Part shown: in pieces, positions 53,917 through 62,719 of the stretch
Position numbering within the stretch: the first letter of the stretch is position 1
How the letters are laid out: the number at the start of each line of letters is the position of its first letter
Assembly: GCA_025464995.1 (NCBI GenBank)
Contig: JAODMO010000039.1
Location: forward strand, 1 to 64,000
From: Microbacteriaceae bacterium
GTDB lineage: Bacteria; Actinomycetota; Actinomycetes; Actinomycetales; Microbacteriaceae
DNA: 64,000 nucleotides
Direction of reading: 5' to 3'
The notes under the pieces: generated by a model
Told to the model about the DNA's origin: nothing
Databases searched by the model: none
The model's input: the letters and a program-made list of their open reading frames with translations, nothing else
Made by a program: the position numbers and the translations under genes

Positions 53917-54680
53917 TGGATCCCGCAACCATAATCGGGCTACTCGTAGCCTTCGGCGCACTCTTCGCGATGATCACCCTCGAGGGGTCGAGCATCACGG
54001 CGATCCTGCTGCCGGCGCCCATCATCCTCGTCTTCGGTGCGACGATCGCCGTCGGCATCGCCGGCGCGACCATCAAGGACGCGATCTCCGCCTTCAAGGC
54101 GCTGCCGAGTGCGTTCATGGGTAAGACGTCGAAGCCGCAGAACACCATCGACCTGCTCGTCTCGCTCGCAGAGAAGGCGCGCACCGACGGGCTCCTCTCG
54201 CTCGAGCAGGAGGCGGAGGGCGTGGATGACCCGTTCCTCAAGGGCGCGCTGCAGAACGTCGCCGACGGCACCGACGGCGAGGAGCTTCGCATCCTCCTCG
54301 AGGACGAGCTCGCCACGAAGGCGAAATCGCAACGCAACGCGGCCAAGTACTTCACGACGATGGGCGGATACGCCCCCACCGTCGGCATCATCGGCACCGT
54401 CGTCTCGCTCACCCACGTGCTCGAGAACCTGTCGACGCCCGACCACCTCGGCCCGATGATCGCCGCCGCCTTCGTCGCCACGCTGTGGGGGCTGCTCTCC
54501 GCCAACTTCATCTGGCTGCCCATCGGCTCGCGTCTCCGTCGTCTCTCCGACCTCGACGTCGACCGAATGACCCTCACCATGGAGGGCGTGCTCGCGATCC
54601 AGTCGGGCAGCCAGCCGCGACTGCTCGGCGAACGACTGCGCGCGATGGTGCCCGCCGACCAGCTGGCGAAGGCGGCATGA
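53916..54680 (+). CDS. motA: Flagellar motor stator protein MotA
   Basis: 254 residues from ATG 53916 (overlapping the flbD stop; GAGGA upstream). The first helix pair (TIIGLLVAFGALFAMITLEG and ILLPAPIILVFGATIAVGIAG) and the later YAPTVGIIGTVVSL helix, holding the conserved proline that faces the ion pathway, are in place. The large cytoplasmic loop has the charged residues that act on FliG. MotA with MotB forms the stator. The ion, proton or sodium, cannot be told with certainty. It overlaps motB by four bases. Confidence 0.95.
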   Translation: MDPATIIGLLVAFGALFAMITLEGSSITAILLPAPIILVFGATIAVGIAGATIKDAISAFKALPSAFMGKTSKPQNTIDLLVSLAEKARTDGLLSLEQEAEGVDDPFLKGALQNVADGTDGEELRILLEDELATKAKSQRNAAKYFTTMGGYAPTVGIIGTVVSLTHVLENLSTPDHLGPMIAAAFVATLWGLLSANFIWLPIGSRLRRLSDLDVDRMTLTMEGVLAIQSGSQPRLLGERLRAMVPADQLAKAA

Positions 54681-55534
54681 GCGCGCCGCGCAAGCGCGGC
54701 AGCGGGCTCGAGGAGGAGCACGTAGAACACGTCGACGAACGCTGGATGGCCTCCTACATGGACATGGTCACCGTGCTCATGTGCATGTTCATCGTGCTCT
54801 TCGCCATGTCCACCGTCGACGCGGACAAGTTCGAGCAGCTGCGCAACTCACTCGCGACCGGATTCGGCCAGATGGAGGCCGGGTCCGTCGACACCGCGAA
54901 GGGCGTCGTCGTGCCGGCCGACCAGGTCGATGACACCGGCGGGCTCGTCGATCTCCCCGTGACCCAGCTCGATCTCGCGAAGGCTGAGGTCGACAAGCTC
55001 GAGGCGCTCAAGGAGCAGATGCGGGTGAACCTCGAGGCCAGAGGACTCGCGCAGACCGTCCAATTCGAGATCGACGAGCGGGGTCTCACCATCCGCCTCG
55101 TCGGCTCGGAGACATTCTTCGGCGCCAATAGCGTCGATCTCTCGGCCACGGCGTTCGCCGTACTCGACGCCGTATCTCCCGTGCTCGCGAGCACGCACTA
55201 CGAGATCGCCGTTGAAGGCCACGCAGATGTGCGCCCGCCCGGTGCGCCGTATGCGACGAACTGGGAGCTCTCCTCGGGAAGAGCGACTCAGGTGCTCCGT
55301 CGCATCGTCGAGTCGGGCGGAGTCGCCCAGGAGCGCGTCGGGGCGGTCGGATTCGGGTCCGCCCGCCCCATCGCCAACGGATCGAGCGAGGCAGACCTGG
55401 CCGCGAACCGCCGTGTCGATGTCGTCGTCATCTCCGACCAGCCGGAGTCGGTCCGTGCGCTCATCCCCTCCGTGCTCGAGAACTACGCGACGATCCCGGC
55501 CGATGCCTTACCGGGAGCCGACGCCGGCCGATAG
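54677..55534 (+). CDS. motB: Flagellar motor stator protein MotB
   Basis: 285 residues from ATG 54677. The single transmembrane helix SYMDMVTVLMCMFIVLFAMS has the ion-binding aspartate (Asp29), followed by a plug-like segment. The C-terminal OmpA-like domain (about 150-265) has YEIAVEGHADVRPPGAPY and NWELSSGRATQVLRRIVESG, which bind peptidoglycan. The last 30 bases carry a sigma28 promoter for fliM. No fliL gene follows, although that is the usual neighbour in actinobacterial clusters. Confidence 0.94.
   Translation: MSAPRKRGSGLEEEHVEHVDERWMASYMDMVTVLMCMFIVLFAMSTVDADKFEQLRNSLATGFGQMEAGSVDTAKGVVVPADQVDDTGGLVDLPVTQLDLAKAEVDKLEALKEQMRVNLEARGLAQTVQFEIDERGLTIRLVGSETFFGANSVDLSATAFAVLDAVSPVLASTHYEIAVEGHADVRPPGAPYATNWELSSGRATQVLRRIVESGGVAQERVGAVGFGSARPIANGSSEADLAANRRVDVVVISDQPESVRALIPSVLENYATIPADALPGADAGR
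55508..55534 (+). promoter_or_regulatory. Sigma28 promoter of fliM inside the end of motB
   Basis: TTAC (55508-55511), 15 bases, GCCGATAG (55527-55534); the final TAG is also the motB stop codon. Transcription should start around 55541, so fliM translation from this RNA must begin further downstream than 55534. Confidence 0.65.
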
Positions 55535-55535
55535 T

Positions 55536-55565
55536 GCCATGCGTGACTGTCCAGGAACACATGGC
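55536..55565 (+). promoter_or_regulatory. Stem around the fliM ribosome-binding site
   Basis: GCCATG (55536-55541) can pair with CATGGC (55560-55565), which includes the fliM ATG. The 18-base loop contains the AGGAA Shine-Dalgarno and its GGA (55554-55556). If the transcript includes 55536-55541, this stem could control initiation. It is the weakest of the four leader structures. Confidence 0.35.
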
Positions 55566-56475
55566 CGTCGGCGCGCCCGCGAAGCCCGCCCCCACGGTAG
55601 AGCTGTACGACTTCCGTCGTCCCACCACCCTCGCGCGTGAGCACGCTCGCGTGCTCGAGCTCGCATTCGAGACCTTCGCGCGCCAGTGGGGAACGCAGCT
55701 GACAGCGAACGTGCGCGTCGTCTCCCAGGTGAGCTGCGAGCAGGTCATCATGCAGTCGTACGACGAGTACGCGTCGGGGCTGCCCTCCATGACCGCCATG
55801 GTGCTCTGCACCCTCGATTCGAGCGACGCCAAGGCGGTCGTGCAGCTTCCCGCGGCCGCAGCCCTCGGCTGGGTCGCCTACATGCTGGGCTCGGCTAAGC
55901 CGCGTGCCATCGAGGAGCGCAAGTTCACGCAGATCGAACAGGCCCTCATGCGCCGGCTCTTCGACGACGCGCTCGAAGACCTCCGCTACTCGTTCGGCCC
56001 CCTGCTCGTCACGCCCATCGCCGTCGACGGCATCCAGTACAACTCCCAGTTCGCCCAAGCCGCCGCGACCGGCGACCTCATGATCGTCGCATCCTTCATC
56101 GTCCGTGTCGGTGACACCTCGGCCCCGGCGACGCTCGCCATCCCGGCGGAGGTGCTCTTGCCGCAGCTCGGCGAGGCGAATCCGACCACCACCGTGGCGA
56201 ACGCGCGCGACCTGGTCGCCGCACAGCTGAGCGGCGTGCCCGTCGAGGTGGCCCTTCGCCTCACCCCCGCCCGCGTGACACCGGCGGAGATCCTCGGCCT
56301 CGCGGTCGGCGACGTACTGCCCATCCCGCATCCCGCACACCGTCCATTCGAGCTCGCTGTCGACGGCCAAGTGCTGGCTCGCGGCGCGGCCGGCGCGAAC
56401 GGCGCCCGCCTCGCGGTCGTCGTCGTCAGCACCTCTCTCACCACCCCAGACTTCAGCACCGAGGAGAACCAGTGA
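55561..56475 (+). CDS. fliM: Flagellar motor switch protein FliM
   Basis: 304 residues from ATG 55561, chosen because AGGAA lies four to five bases upstream and because a sigma28 start point falls near 55541; GTG codons at 55534 and 55543 are in frame. The protein begins YDFRRPTTLAREHARVLELAFETFARQW (from about residue 16), as actinobacterial FliMs do, and lacks the EIDALL peptide that binds CheY-P elsewhere. The middle domain and C-terminal SpoA domain (VEVALRLTPARVTPAEILGLAVGDVLPI, about 222-249) are present. It forms the C-ring with FliG and FliN. It overlaps fliN by four bases. Confidence 0.93.
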   Translation: MAVGAPAKPAPTVELYDFRRPTTLAREHARVLELAFETFARQWGTQLTANVRVVSQVSCEQVIMQSYDEYASGLPSMTAMVLCTLDSSDAKAVVQLPAAAALGWVAYMLGSAKPRAIEERKFTQIEQALMRRLFDDALEDLRYSFGPLLVTPIAVDGIQYNSQFAQAAATGDLMIVASFIVRVGDTSAPATLAIPAEVLLPQLGEANPTTTVANARDLVAAQLSGVPVEVALRLTPARVTPAEILGLAVGDVLPIPHPAHRPFELAVDGQVLARGAAGANGARLAVVVVSTSLTTPDFSTEENQ

Positions 56476-57200
56476 ACACCACAGCCCCCGCAGCCTCGGC
56501 CACCACGCGTGAGGCGCTCGCCGCCGCAGAGGCGCTGAGCCGCCTGCTGCCCACGACCGTCGCCCTCACGGCCACGCCGGCCAGTGCTGCCGACGCCCCC
56601 GTCGACCTCCAGGCCCGTGCCGTCGTCGCCTCGTTCGTCGGCAGCATCTCCGCCGACATCGCGCTCGTGCTCATCGACTCCGACGCCCTCGTCTCCGCCG
56701 CATCGCCGGATGGCGCCGCCGTCTCCCTCGCAGACATCCTTCGTCCCGCGTTCGAGGCGGCCACCGAGGTGCTCGGAACCGGCGTGCTCGGCAATGCCCG
56801 CATCGACGACGCGTCCGCCCTCTTCGCCGACCCCGAGACCGAGGTCTTCTCGCTCTCGAACGGCGGCGTCGCATCGGGCTGGTTCGCCATCCGCACCCGC
56901 ACGAGCGGCATCCTCACCGGCGGTCGCCGTCTCGAGAGCGACGAGATCGTCGGCAAGCTCGGACGCATCAACAACGTCGAGATGTCCCTCACGGTCGAGA
57001 TCGGCCGCACGCGCATCGCGGTGCGCGACGTGCTCGGGCTCGAGCCGGGCGCGGTGCTCGAGCTCGACCGCTCGGCCGGTGCTCCCGCCGACGTGCTGCT
57101 CAACGGGCGTCTCATCGCGCATGGCGAGATCGTCGTCATCGACCAGGACTACGCCGTTCGCATCACCAAGATCCTCGACGTCATCGAGGGTCTGAGCTAG
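56472..57200 (+). CDS. fliN: Flagellar motor switch protein FliN (FliY-like long form)
   Basis: 242 residues, about twice the size of enterobacterial FliN. The C-terminal SpoA domain (about 160-240) has INNVEMSLTVEIGRTRIAVRDVLGLEPGAVLELDR and GRLIAHGEIVVIDQDYAVRITKI. The N-terminal 150 residues look like the CheC-like middle region of Bacillus FliY, but the CheC phosphatase motif (E-x2-N) was not found. It forms the base of the C-ring. The start is GTG 56472 with GAGGAG upstream. It abuts fliO. Confidence 0.92.
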   Translation: MNTTAPAASATTREALAAAEALSRLLPTTVALTATPASAADAPVDLQARAVVASFVGSISADIALVLIDSDALVSAASPDGAAVSLADILRPAFEAATEVLGTGVLGNARIDDASALFADPETEVFSLSNGGVASGWFAIRTRTSGILTGGRRLESDEIVGKLGRINNVEMSLTVEIGRTRIAVRDVLGLEPGAVLELDRSAGAPADVLLNGRLIAHGEIVVIDQDYAVRITKILDVIEGLS

Positions 57201-57671
57201 ATGGAGACCGCGATAGTCGCACTGCGCGTCGCTCTCTCGTTGGGCGTCGTACTCGGGCTGCTCTGGTTTCTCCACCGCCGCATCACCCGAGGCGGCAAGC
57301 AGCGCGGGCCGGCGGCCAGCATCACCGTGCTCGGCAAGCAGGCGGTCGGGCAGAAGGCGTCCGTCGTCGTCGTCGACGCCGACGGCAAGCGCTTCATCCT
57401 CGGCGTCACCGAGCACACGATCACCGTGCTGCACGGGCAGGACGCTCCGGCCACGACGTTCGCGGAGGTTCTCACCGCATCCACCCCGCTCGCCGGTGCC
57501 GCCGCCGCTCCCGCTGCCGAGCCCGAGCTGCTGGGGACGCGCGCCGCGTCCGCCGTGCCCGACACCGACGGCCTCGCGCCCGGCCTCCGCGCAGCGGGAC
57601 CGCTCGGGGGCTCCATCCTGTCGCCGACGACGTGGCGCCAGGCCGCTGCCGCCCTCGGTCGCGGCCGGTGA
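57201..57671 (+). CDS. fliO: Flagellar biosynthesis protein FliO
   Basis: 156 residues. One N-terminal transmembrane helix (VALRVALSLGVVLGLLWFLH) is followed by a small beta-rich cytoplasmic domain, ITVLGKQAVGQKASVVVVDADGKRFILGVTEHTITVLH (about 36-73), that defines the family, then a low-complexity tail. FliO helps assemble the FliP ring of the export gate. Direct abutment with fliN and GTGA overlap with fliP support the call. Confidence 0.9.
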   Translation: METAIVALRVALSLGVVLGLLWFLHRRITRGGKQRGPAASITVLGKQAVGQKASVVVVDADGKRFILGVTEHTITVLHGQDAPATTFAEVLTASTPLAGAAAAPAAEPELLGTRAASAVPDTDGLAPGLRAAGPLGGSILSPTTWRQAAAALGRGR

Positions 57672-58498
57672 ACACCCCTGTCCGTCGCGCGGTATTCCTG
57701 CGCATCGGCGTCTTTGCTCTCCTCGCCTGCATCCTGGTCGCCGCCTTCGTGCTGGTCGGCACGGGCCAGGCCCACGCGGCCCCCATCGACCCGGTGCCGC
57801 CGACCGACCCGACCAATCCCGACGGCGGCGGCCTGAGCATCGAGATCAACGGCCCGAACGGCGCTCCGTCGTCGGCGATCGTGACCCTCATCGGCATCAC
57901 GCTGCTCTCGATCGCGCCGTCGCTGCTGCTCATGATGACGTCGTTCACCAAGATCTTCGTCGTGCTCGCCATGGCCCGCAACGCGCTCGGACTTCCGTCG
58001 ATTCCGCCGAACCAGGTGCTTGCGGGCCTCGCGCTGTTCCTGTCGCTGTTCATCATGGCCCCGGTCATCGCCGACATCAACACGCTCGCCGTGCAGCCCT
58101 ACCTCGACGGCACGATGACCGTGACACAGGCGATCGACGCGGCATCCGAGCCTCTCCGGGCCTTCATGCTCTCGAACACGCGCGAGGAGGACCTCGCCCT
58201 CATGACTCGCGTGTCGGGTGCCGACAACCCCGACAGCGCGAGCGACGTGCCGATGCTCACGCTCATCCCGTCGTTCATGATCTCCGAGCTGCGTGCCGCG
58301 TTCATCATCGGCTTCGTCATCTTCGTGCCCTTTCTCGTCATCGACCTCGTCGTCTCCTCGGCTCTCATGTCGATGGGCATGATGATGCTGCCGCCGGTGA
58401 TGATCTCGCTGCCGTTCAAGATCCTGCTCTTCGTGCTCGTCGACGGCTGGGCGCTCATCATCACCTCCCTCGTGACGAGCTACCAGGGCGGTGGATGA
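57668..58498 (+). CDS. fliP: Flagellar export gate protein FliP
   Basis: 276 residues from GTG 57668 with a cleavable signal peptide (RIGVFALLACILVAAFVLVG to about AHA-AP). It shows the family signature TSFTKIFVVLAMARNALGLPSIPPNQVLAGLALFLSLFIMAP (from about residue 97) and the ending FKILLFVLVDGWALIITSLVTSY (about 250-272). Five FliP subunits with FliQ and FliR form the export pore. It overlaps fliO and fliQ by four bases. Confidence 0.96.
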   Translation: MNTPVRRAVFLRIGVFALLACILVAAFVLVGTGQAHAAPIDPVPPTDPTNPDGGGLSIEINGPNGAPSSAIVTLIGITLLSIAPSLLLMMTSFTKIFVVLAMARNALGLPSIPPNQVLAGLALFLSLFIMAPVIADINTLAVQPYLDGTMTVTQAIDAASEPLRAFMLSNTREEDLALMTRVSGADNPDSASDVPMLTLIPSFMISELRAAFIIGFVIFVPFLVIDLVVSSALMSMGMMMLPPVMISLPFKILLFVLVDGWALIITSLVTSYQGGG

Positions 58499-58773
58499 TG
58501 GACACGAACGCTGTCATGGACATCGGCCTGCAGGCGTGCGTCATCGCCGCCAAGCTGTGCGCCCCCATCCTCATCGTCTCCCTCGTGGTCGGCTTCGCCA
58601 TCTCGCTGCTGCAGTCGATCACCCAGATCCAGGAGGTCACGCTCTCCTTCGTGCCGAAGCTCGTGGCGGTCGCGATCGCGCTGCTCGTCTCCGGCCACTG
58701 GATGATCTCCGAGATGGTGTCGTTCACGAACGCGCTGTTCGAGCGCATCCCCACGCTTCTCGGCGGGGGATGA
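58495..58773 (+). CDS. fliQ: Flagellar export gate protein FliQ
   Basis: 92 residues from ATG 58495 (a second ATG follows directly). It has two transmembrane helices and the family core CAPILIVSLVVGFAISLLQSITQIQEVTLSFVPKLVAVAIAL (from about residue 22). It is part of the FliPQR pore. It overlaps the fliP stop (ATGA) and ends one base before fliR. Confidence 0.96.
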   Translation: MMDTNAVMDIGLQACVIAAKLCAPILIVSLVVGFAISLLQSITQIQEVTLSFVPKLVAVAIALLVSGHWMISEMVSFTNALFERIPTLLGGG

Positions 58774-58774
58774 T

Positions 58775-59533
58775 GTGGAACTCAACCTCGACTTCGAGTG
58801 GATCGAAGCCGTGATGCTCGCGGGAGTGCGCATGGTCGCATTCATCGTCATCGCGCCGCCGTTCTCGGCCAACGCCTTCCCGCTGCGGGTCAAGGGCATC
58901 CTCGCCCTCGGGCTCGCGCTCGCCGTCGCCCCGGTCGTCGCGCCCGGCTACGTCTCGCCCGACACCGGCGGCTTCGTCATGGCCCTCGTGCTCGAGTTCG
59001 TCGTCGGCGCCGTGCTCGGCTTCCTCGTGATGCTCGTCTTCTCGGCCGTGCAGTCGGCTGGCAACCTCATCGACCTGTTCGGCGGATTCACACTCGCTCA
59101 AGGTTTCGACCCGCAGCTGCAGATCAACGGCGCCCAGTTCACGCGCCTCTTCCAGATGGCCGGGCTCGCGCTGCTCTTCGCCTCGGGCGGCTACCAGCTC
59201 ATCATCGGCGGTCTCGCCCGCACCTTCACCGCCGTGCCCATCGGCGGCGGAATCGACCTCGCCGCGCCCCTCGAGGCCATCACGATGGCGACCGGGCAGA
59301 TGCTGCTCTCCGCCCTGCAGATCGCCGGCCCGCTCGTCGTCGTGCTCTTCCTCGCGGATGCCGGTCTCGGCCTGCTCACCCGCGTCGCCCCCGCGCTCAA
59401 CGCCTTCGCGATGGGTTTCCCGATCAAGATCCTGCTCACCCTCGTGCTCGTGCCGCTCCTCTTCGTGGCGCTCCCCGAGATCGTGAACTCGGTCACGAAG
59501 ACCGCCGTCGACGAGATGACGGGGGTGCAGTAA
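58775..59533 (+). CDS. fliR: Flagellar export gate protein FliR
   Basis: 252 residues from GTG 58775. There are six to seven transmembrane segments, with the early APPFSANAFPLRVKGILALGLAL and the later FGGFTLAQGFDPQLQINGAQFTRLFQMAGLALLF (about 96-129) typical of FliR. It completes the FliP5Q4R1 gate and adjoins FlhB. It has a one-base overlap with flhB. Confidence 0.95.
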   Translation: MELNLDFEWIEAVMLAGVRMVAFIVIAPPFSANAFPLRVKGILALGLALAVAPVVAPGYVSPDTGGFVMALVLEFVVGAVLGFLVMLVFSAVQSAGNLIDLFGGFTLAQGFDPQLQINGAQFTRLFQMAGLALLFASGGYQLIIGGLARTFTAVPIGGGIDLAAPLEAITMATGQMLLSALQIAGPLVVVLFLADAGLGLLTRVAPALNAFAMGFPIKILLTLVLVPLLFVALPEIVNSVTKTAVDEMTGVQ

Positions 59534-60666
59534 TGGCCGACGACTCCGGGGAGAAGACCGAACAGGCCACCGAGAAGCGCATGAAGGAAGTGCGCTCCAA
59601 GGGCCAGCTCTCCCGCTCGCAAGACCTCACCGCGTGGGTCGGCGTCGGCGCGGTCGCCGTCATGCTGCCGCAGACCATCACTCTCGGCACCGACGCGGGT
59701 GTCGACCAGATGTTCTCGATCAAGGGCATCGCCGCGGCGCCCGACCCGGCGCGCGCCGTCCAGGCGCTCGACGACGGTCTCGGCTCGATTCTCGGCATGC
59801 TCACCCCCATGCTCGTCGTGGTCACGGTCGCGGTGCTCGCCGCGGCTGCAGTGCAGGGCGGCATCCACTTCAAGAGGCTCTCCGGCAGATTCGAGCAGTT
59901 CGACCTCGTCAAGGGGATCGGACACACGTTCGGCGGGCAGGCGCTCTGGAACGGCGCGAAGGCCCTGCTCAAGACGCTGGTCGTCGGCCTGGTGCTGTTC
60001 ATGGTCATCCAGGGGCTGCTGCCCGTGCTCATGACGGCCGGCGGGCTGCCCGTGTCATCCCTCATCGGTTCCGCGACCGGTGGCGCGGCCGCCCTCGTGC
60101 AGTCCGCCGTGCTCGCGGGCCTCATCCTCGCCGCGGCCGACGTCGTCGTGGTCATGCGACGCAACCGCAAGAAGACGCGGATGTCGAAGAAGGAGATCAA
60201 AGACGAGAGCAAGAGCTCCGAGGGCGACCCGCTCATCCGCTCGCAGCGACGCGCGCGCCAGCTCGCGATGAGTCGCAACCGGATGATGTCGGCCATCGTC
60301 GATGCGGACGTCGTGATGGTCAATCCCACCCACTTCGCCGTCGCCCTCAAGTACGAGGCCGGCAAGTCGGCGCCGCGCGTCGTGGCCAAGGGTGCCGAGG
60401 ACGTCGCCGCGCGCATCCGCGAGCGCGCCGAGGAGGAGCGGGTTCCGATCGTGCGCGACATCCCGCTCACGCGCGCACTGCACTCGGCGTGCGAGCTCGG
60501 CGACGAGATCCCGGTCGAGCTCTACTCCGCCGTGGCGCGAGTGCTCGCCTTCGTCATGGCCCTCAAGGCGCGCGGTGCCGCGCAGGGCGTGCACACCATG
60601 GCGCCGCAGCCGGGCGCCCCCGCAAGCATCCCCGTCCAGAACCAACTGAGCACCGGAGGTCACTGA
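59533..60666 (+). CDS. flhB: Flagellar export switch protein FlhB
   Basis: 377 residues. The start DSGEKTEQATEKRMKEVRSKGQ (from about residue 4) is diagnostic, followed by four transmembrane helices and the cytoplasmic domain. The autocleavage motif NPTH is at residues 264-267 in VMVNPTHFAVALKYE. FlhB self-cleaves between N and P and changes export from rod/hook to filament proteins when FliK signals. A 20-residue Pro/Gln tail follows the folded domain. One base separates it from flhA. Confidence 0.97.
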   Translation: MADDSGEKTEQATEKRMKEVRSKGQLSRSQDLTAWVGVGAVAVMLPQTITLGTDAGVDQMFSIKGIAAAPDPARAVQALDDGLGSILGMLTPMLVVVTVAVLAAAAVQGGIHFKRLSGRFEQFDLVKGIGHTFGGQALWNGAKALLKTLVVGLVLFMVIQGLLPVLMTAGGLPVSSLIGSATGGAAALVQSAVLAGLILAAADVVVVMRRNRKKTRMSKKEIKDESKSSEGDPLIRSQRRARQLAMSRNRMMSAIVDADVVMVNPTHFAVALKYEAGKSAPRVVAKGAEDVAARIRERAEEERVPIVRDIPLTRALHSACELGDEIPVELYSAVARVLAFVMALKARGAAQGVHTMAPQPGAPASIPVQNQLSTGGH

Positions 60667-60667
60667 C

Positions 60668-62719
60668 GTGAACCGCAACCTGGCCAAGCTGGCCGTTCCC
60701 GTCGGGGTGGTGGGCATCATCCTGCTGCTCGTCGTACCGGTGCCGGCGGCCGTTCTCGACTTCCTGCTCATCATCAGCATCATGCTCGCGCTCGTCACGC
60801 TGCTCACGACGATGTTCGTGAAGAAGCCGCTCGACTTCTCGGTCTTCCCGTCGCTGCTGCTCGTGGCCACGCTGTTCCGGCTCGGCCTCAACGTCGCGTC
60901 CACCCGTCTCGTGCTCGGCGACGGCTATGCGGGCCAGGTGATCGAGGCCTTCGGCCACGTCGCCGTCGGCGGCTCCATCATCATCGGCGCCGTGATCTTC
61001 CTCATCCTCGTGGTGATCCAGTTCGTCGTCGTCACCAAGGGCGCCGAGCGCGTCGCCGAGGTCGGCGCGCGCTTCACCCTCGACGCGATGCCCGGCAAGC
61101 AGATGGCTATCGACGCCGACCTCAACGCGGGCCTCATCACCGACGCGCAGGCGCGGCAGCGCCGGGCGGAGGTCTCGGCCGAGGCCGACTTCTACGGCGC
61201 GATGGACGGCGCCTCGAAGTTCGTCAAGGGCGACGCGATCGCCGGAATCATCATCATCATCATCAACCTCATCGGCGGCATCGCGATCGGCATGGTGCAG
61301 CGCGGCATGGAGATCACCGACGCGCTCAACACCTACGCGCTGCTGACCATCGGCGACGGCCTCGTCACCCAGATCCCCGCGCTGCTCATGGCCGTCTCCA
61401 CCGGCATCATCGTGACCCGGTCGAACGCGGAGGAGGAGCTCGGCACCGCGGCATCCGCCCAGCTCACCCAGTCTCGCAACGCCCTCATGATCGCCGGTGG
61501 TGCGGCCATCGGCATGGCCTTCATCCCCGGGATGCCGCTCATCCCCTTCATCCTCGTCGGCGGTGCCCTCTTCTTCATCGCACAGCGGGTGAAGGCGAAC
61601 AAGGCGGCCGACCTCAAAGAACTCGAGGACGCCGCTGCCGAGGTGGATGCGGGCTCCCAGCCGATGACGAACGAGGCGCTCATCGAGCAGATGCGGGTGC
61701 ACGCCCTCGAGATCATGCTGTCGACCGACCTCGTGGACATCGTGTCGGATGCCTCGGACGACCTGCTCGCGCGGGTGCGGTCGTTGCGGCGCAAAATCGC
61801 GATGGACCTCGGCGTCGTCGTGCCGCCCGTGCGCACACGCGACAGCGTCGAGCTGCCGAGCTCCACCTACGTCATCCGCATCGCGGGTGTCGACGCGGGC
61901 CGCGGCATCGCGCCGCGCGGAAAGGTGCTCGCGCTCGGCGACTCGCTCGACACCCTGCCCGGCCAGGCCACGGTCGACCCGGTGTTCGGTCTCACGGGCA
62001 AGTGGGTGCCGAGCGAGATGCGGCACAGCGCCGAGATGCTCGGAGCGACGGTCATCGACCGCGTCTCCGTGGTCGTCACCCACCTCTCGTCGATCATCAG
62101 CGCCAACGCGGCGCGGCTGCTCTCGCGGGAGGACGTGCGCGTGCTCACCGAGGGCGTGCGGCAGGTCAACCCGTCGGCCGTCGACGAGCTGACGCCGGCG
62201 CTTCTGAGCCTCGCCGAGGTGCAGCGGGTGCTCCAGGGGCTGCTCGTCGAGCAGATCCCGATCAACGACCTGCCCCGCATCTACGAGTCGCTGTCGCTGC
62301 GCGCCAAGGTGTCGACCGACCCCGAGGGTCTCGTCGAGGCCGCACGCCTCGCGCTCGGGCCGGCGCTGCTCACGAGCTACCTCGACGGCGACAACCTGCG
62401 TGTGATCATGATCGACCCGCTTCTCGAGCAGTCCATGCTCGAGGGGCTGCGCCCGTCAGACCAGGGAACGCAGATTCTCCTCAACCAGAACGCGCTCGAG
62501 TCGGTGCTCGGCTCCTTGCGGGAGGCGGTCGACCGCGTGGAGGCGAGCGGACAGTCGGCCGTGCTCGTGTGCGCGCCGGCCCTGCGCCCCGCCATCCGTC
62601 GCCTCGTCTCCGCACAGTCCGGTGGACTGCCCGTGCTCTCGTACCAAGAGGTCACATCGTCGAACGTCGTCATAGAAACAGTGGGGGTCGTGCGTGTCAC
62701 CGAGTCGATATCAGGTTGA
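60668..62719 (+). CDS. flhA: Flagellar export gate protein FlhA
   Basis: 683 residues from GTG 60668. Eight transmembrane helices fill about 1-310 and include the FHIPEP-family signature region GARFTLDAMPGKQMAIDADLNAG (from about residue 134). The cytoplasmic domain (about 330-683) forms the ring that receives chaperone-cargo complexes. A run of isoleucine codons gives an ATC microsatellite near 61250-61266. The end overlaps the next gene by 26 bases. Confidence 0.97.
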   Translation: MNRNLAKLAVPVGVVGIILLLVVPVPAAVLDFLLIISIMLALVTLLTTMFVKKPLDFSVFPSLLLVATLFRLGLNVASTRLVLGDGYAGQVIEAFGHVAVGGSIIIGAVIFLILVVIQFVVVTKGAERVAEVGARFTLDAMPGKQMAIDADLNAGLITDAQARQRRAEVSAEADFYGAMDGASKFVKGDAIAGIIIIIINLIGGIAIGMVQRGMEITDALNTYALLTIGDGLVTQIPALLMAVSTGIIVTRSNAEEELGTAASAQLTQSRNALMIAGGAAIGMAFIPGMPLIPFILVGGALFFIAQRVKANKAADLKELEDAAAEVDAGSQPMTNEALIEQMRVHALEIMLSTDLVDIVSDASDDLLARVRSLRRKIAMDLGVVVPPVRTRDSVELPSSTYVIRIAGVDAGRGIAPRGKVLALGDSLDTLPGQATVDPVFGLTGKWVPSEMRHSAEMLGATVIDRVSVVVTHLSSIISANAARLLSREDVRVLTEGVRQVNPSAVDELTPALLSLAEVQRVLQGLLVEQIPINDLPRIYESLSLRAKVSTDPEGLVEAARLALGPALLTSYLDGDNLRVIMIDPLLEQSMLEGLRPSDQGTQILLNQNALESVLGSLREAVDRVEASGQSAVLVCAPALRPAIRRLVSAQSGGLPVLSYQEVTSSNVVIETVGVVRVTESISG

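Noticed and set aside
61250..61266. ATC microsatellite in flhA considered as a phase-variable tract
   Set aside because: It encodes isoleucines in a membrane helix and changes by whole codons only; no sign of on/off switching.
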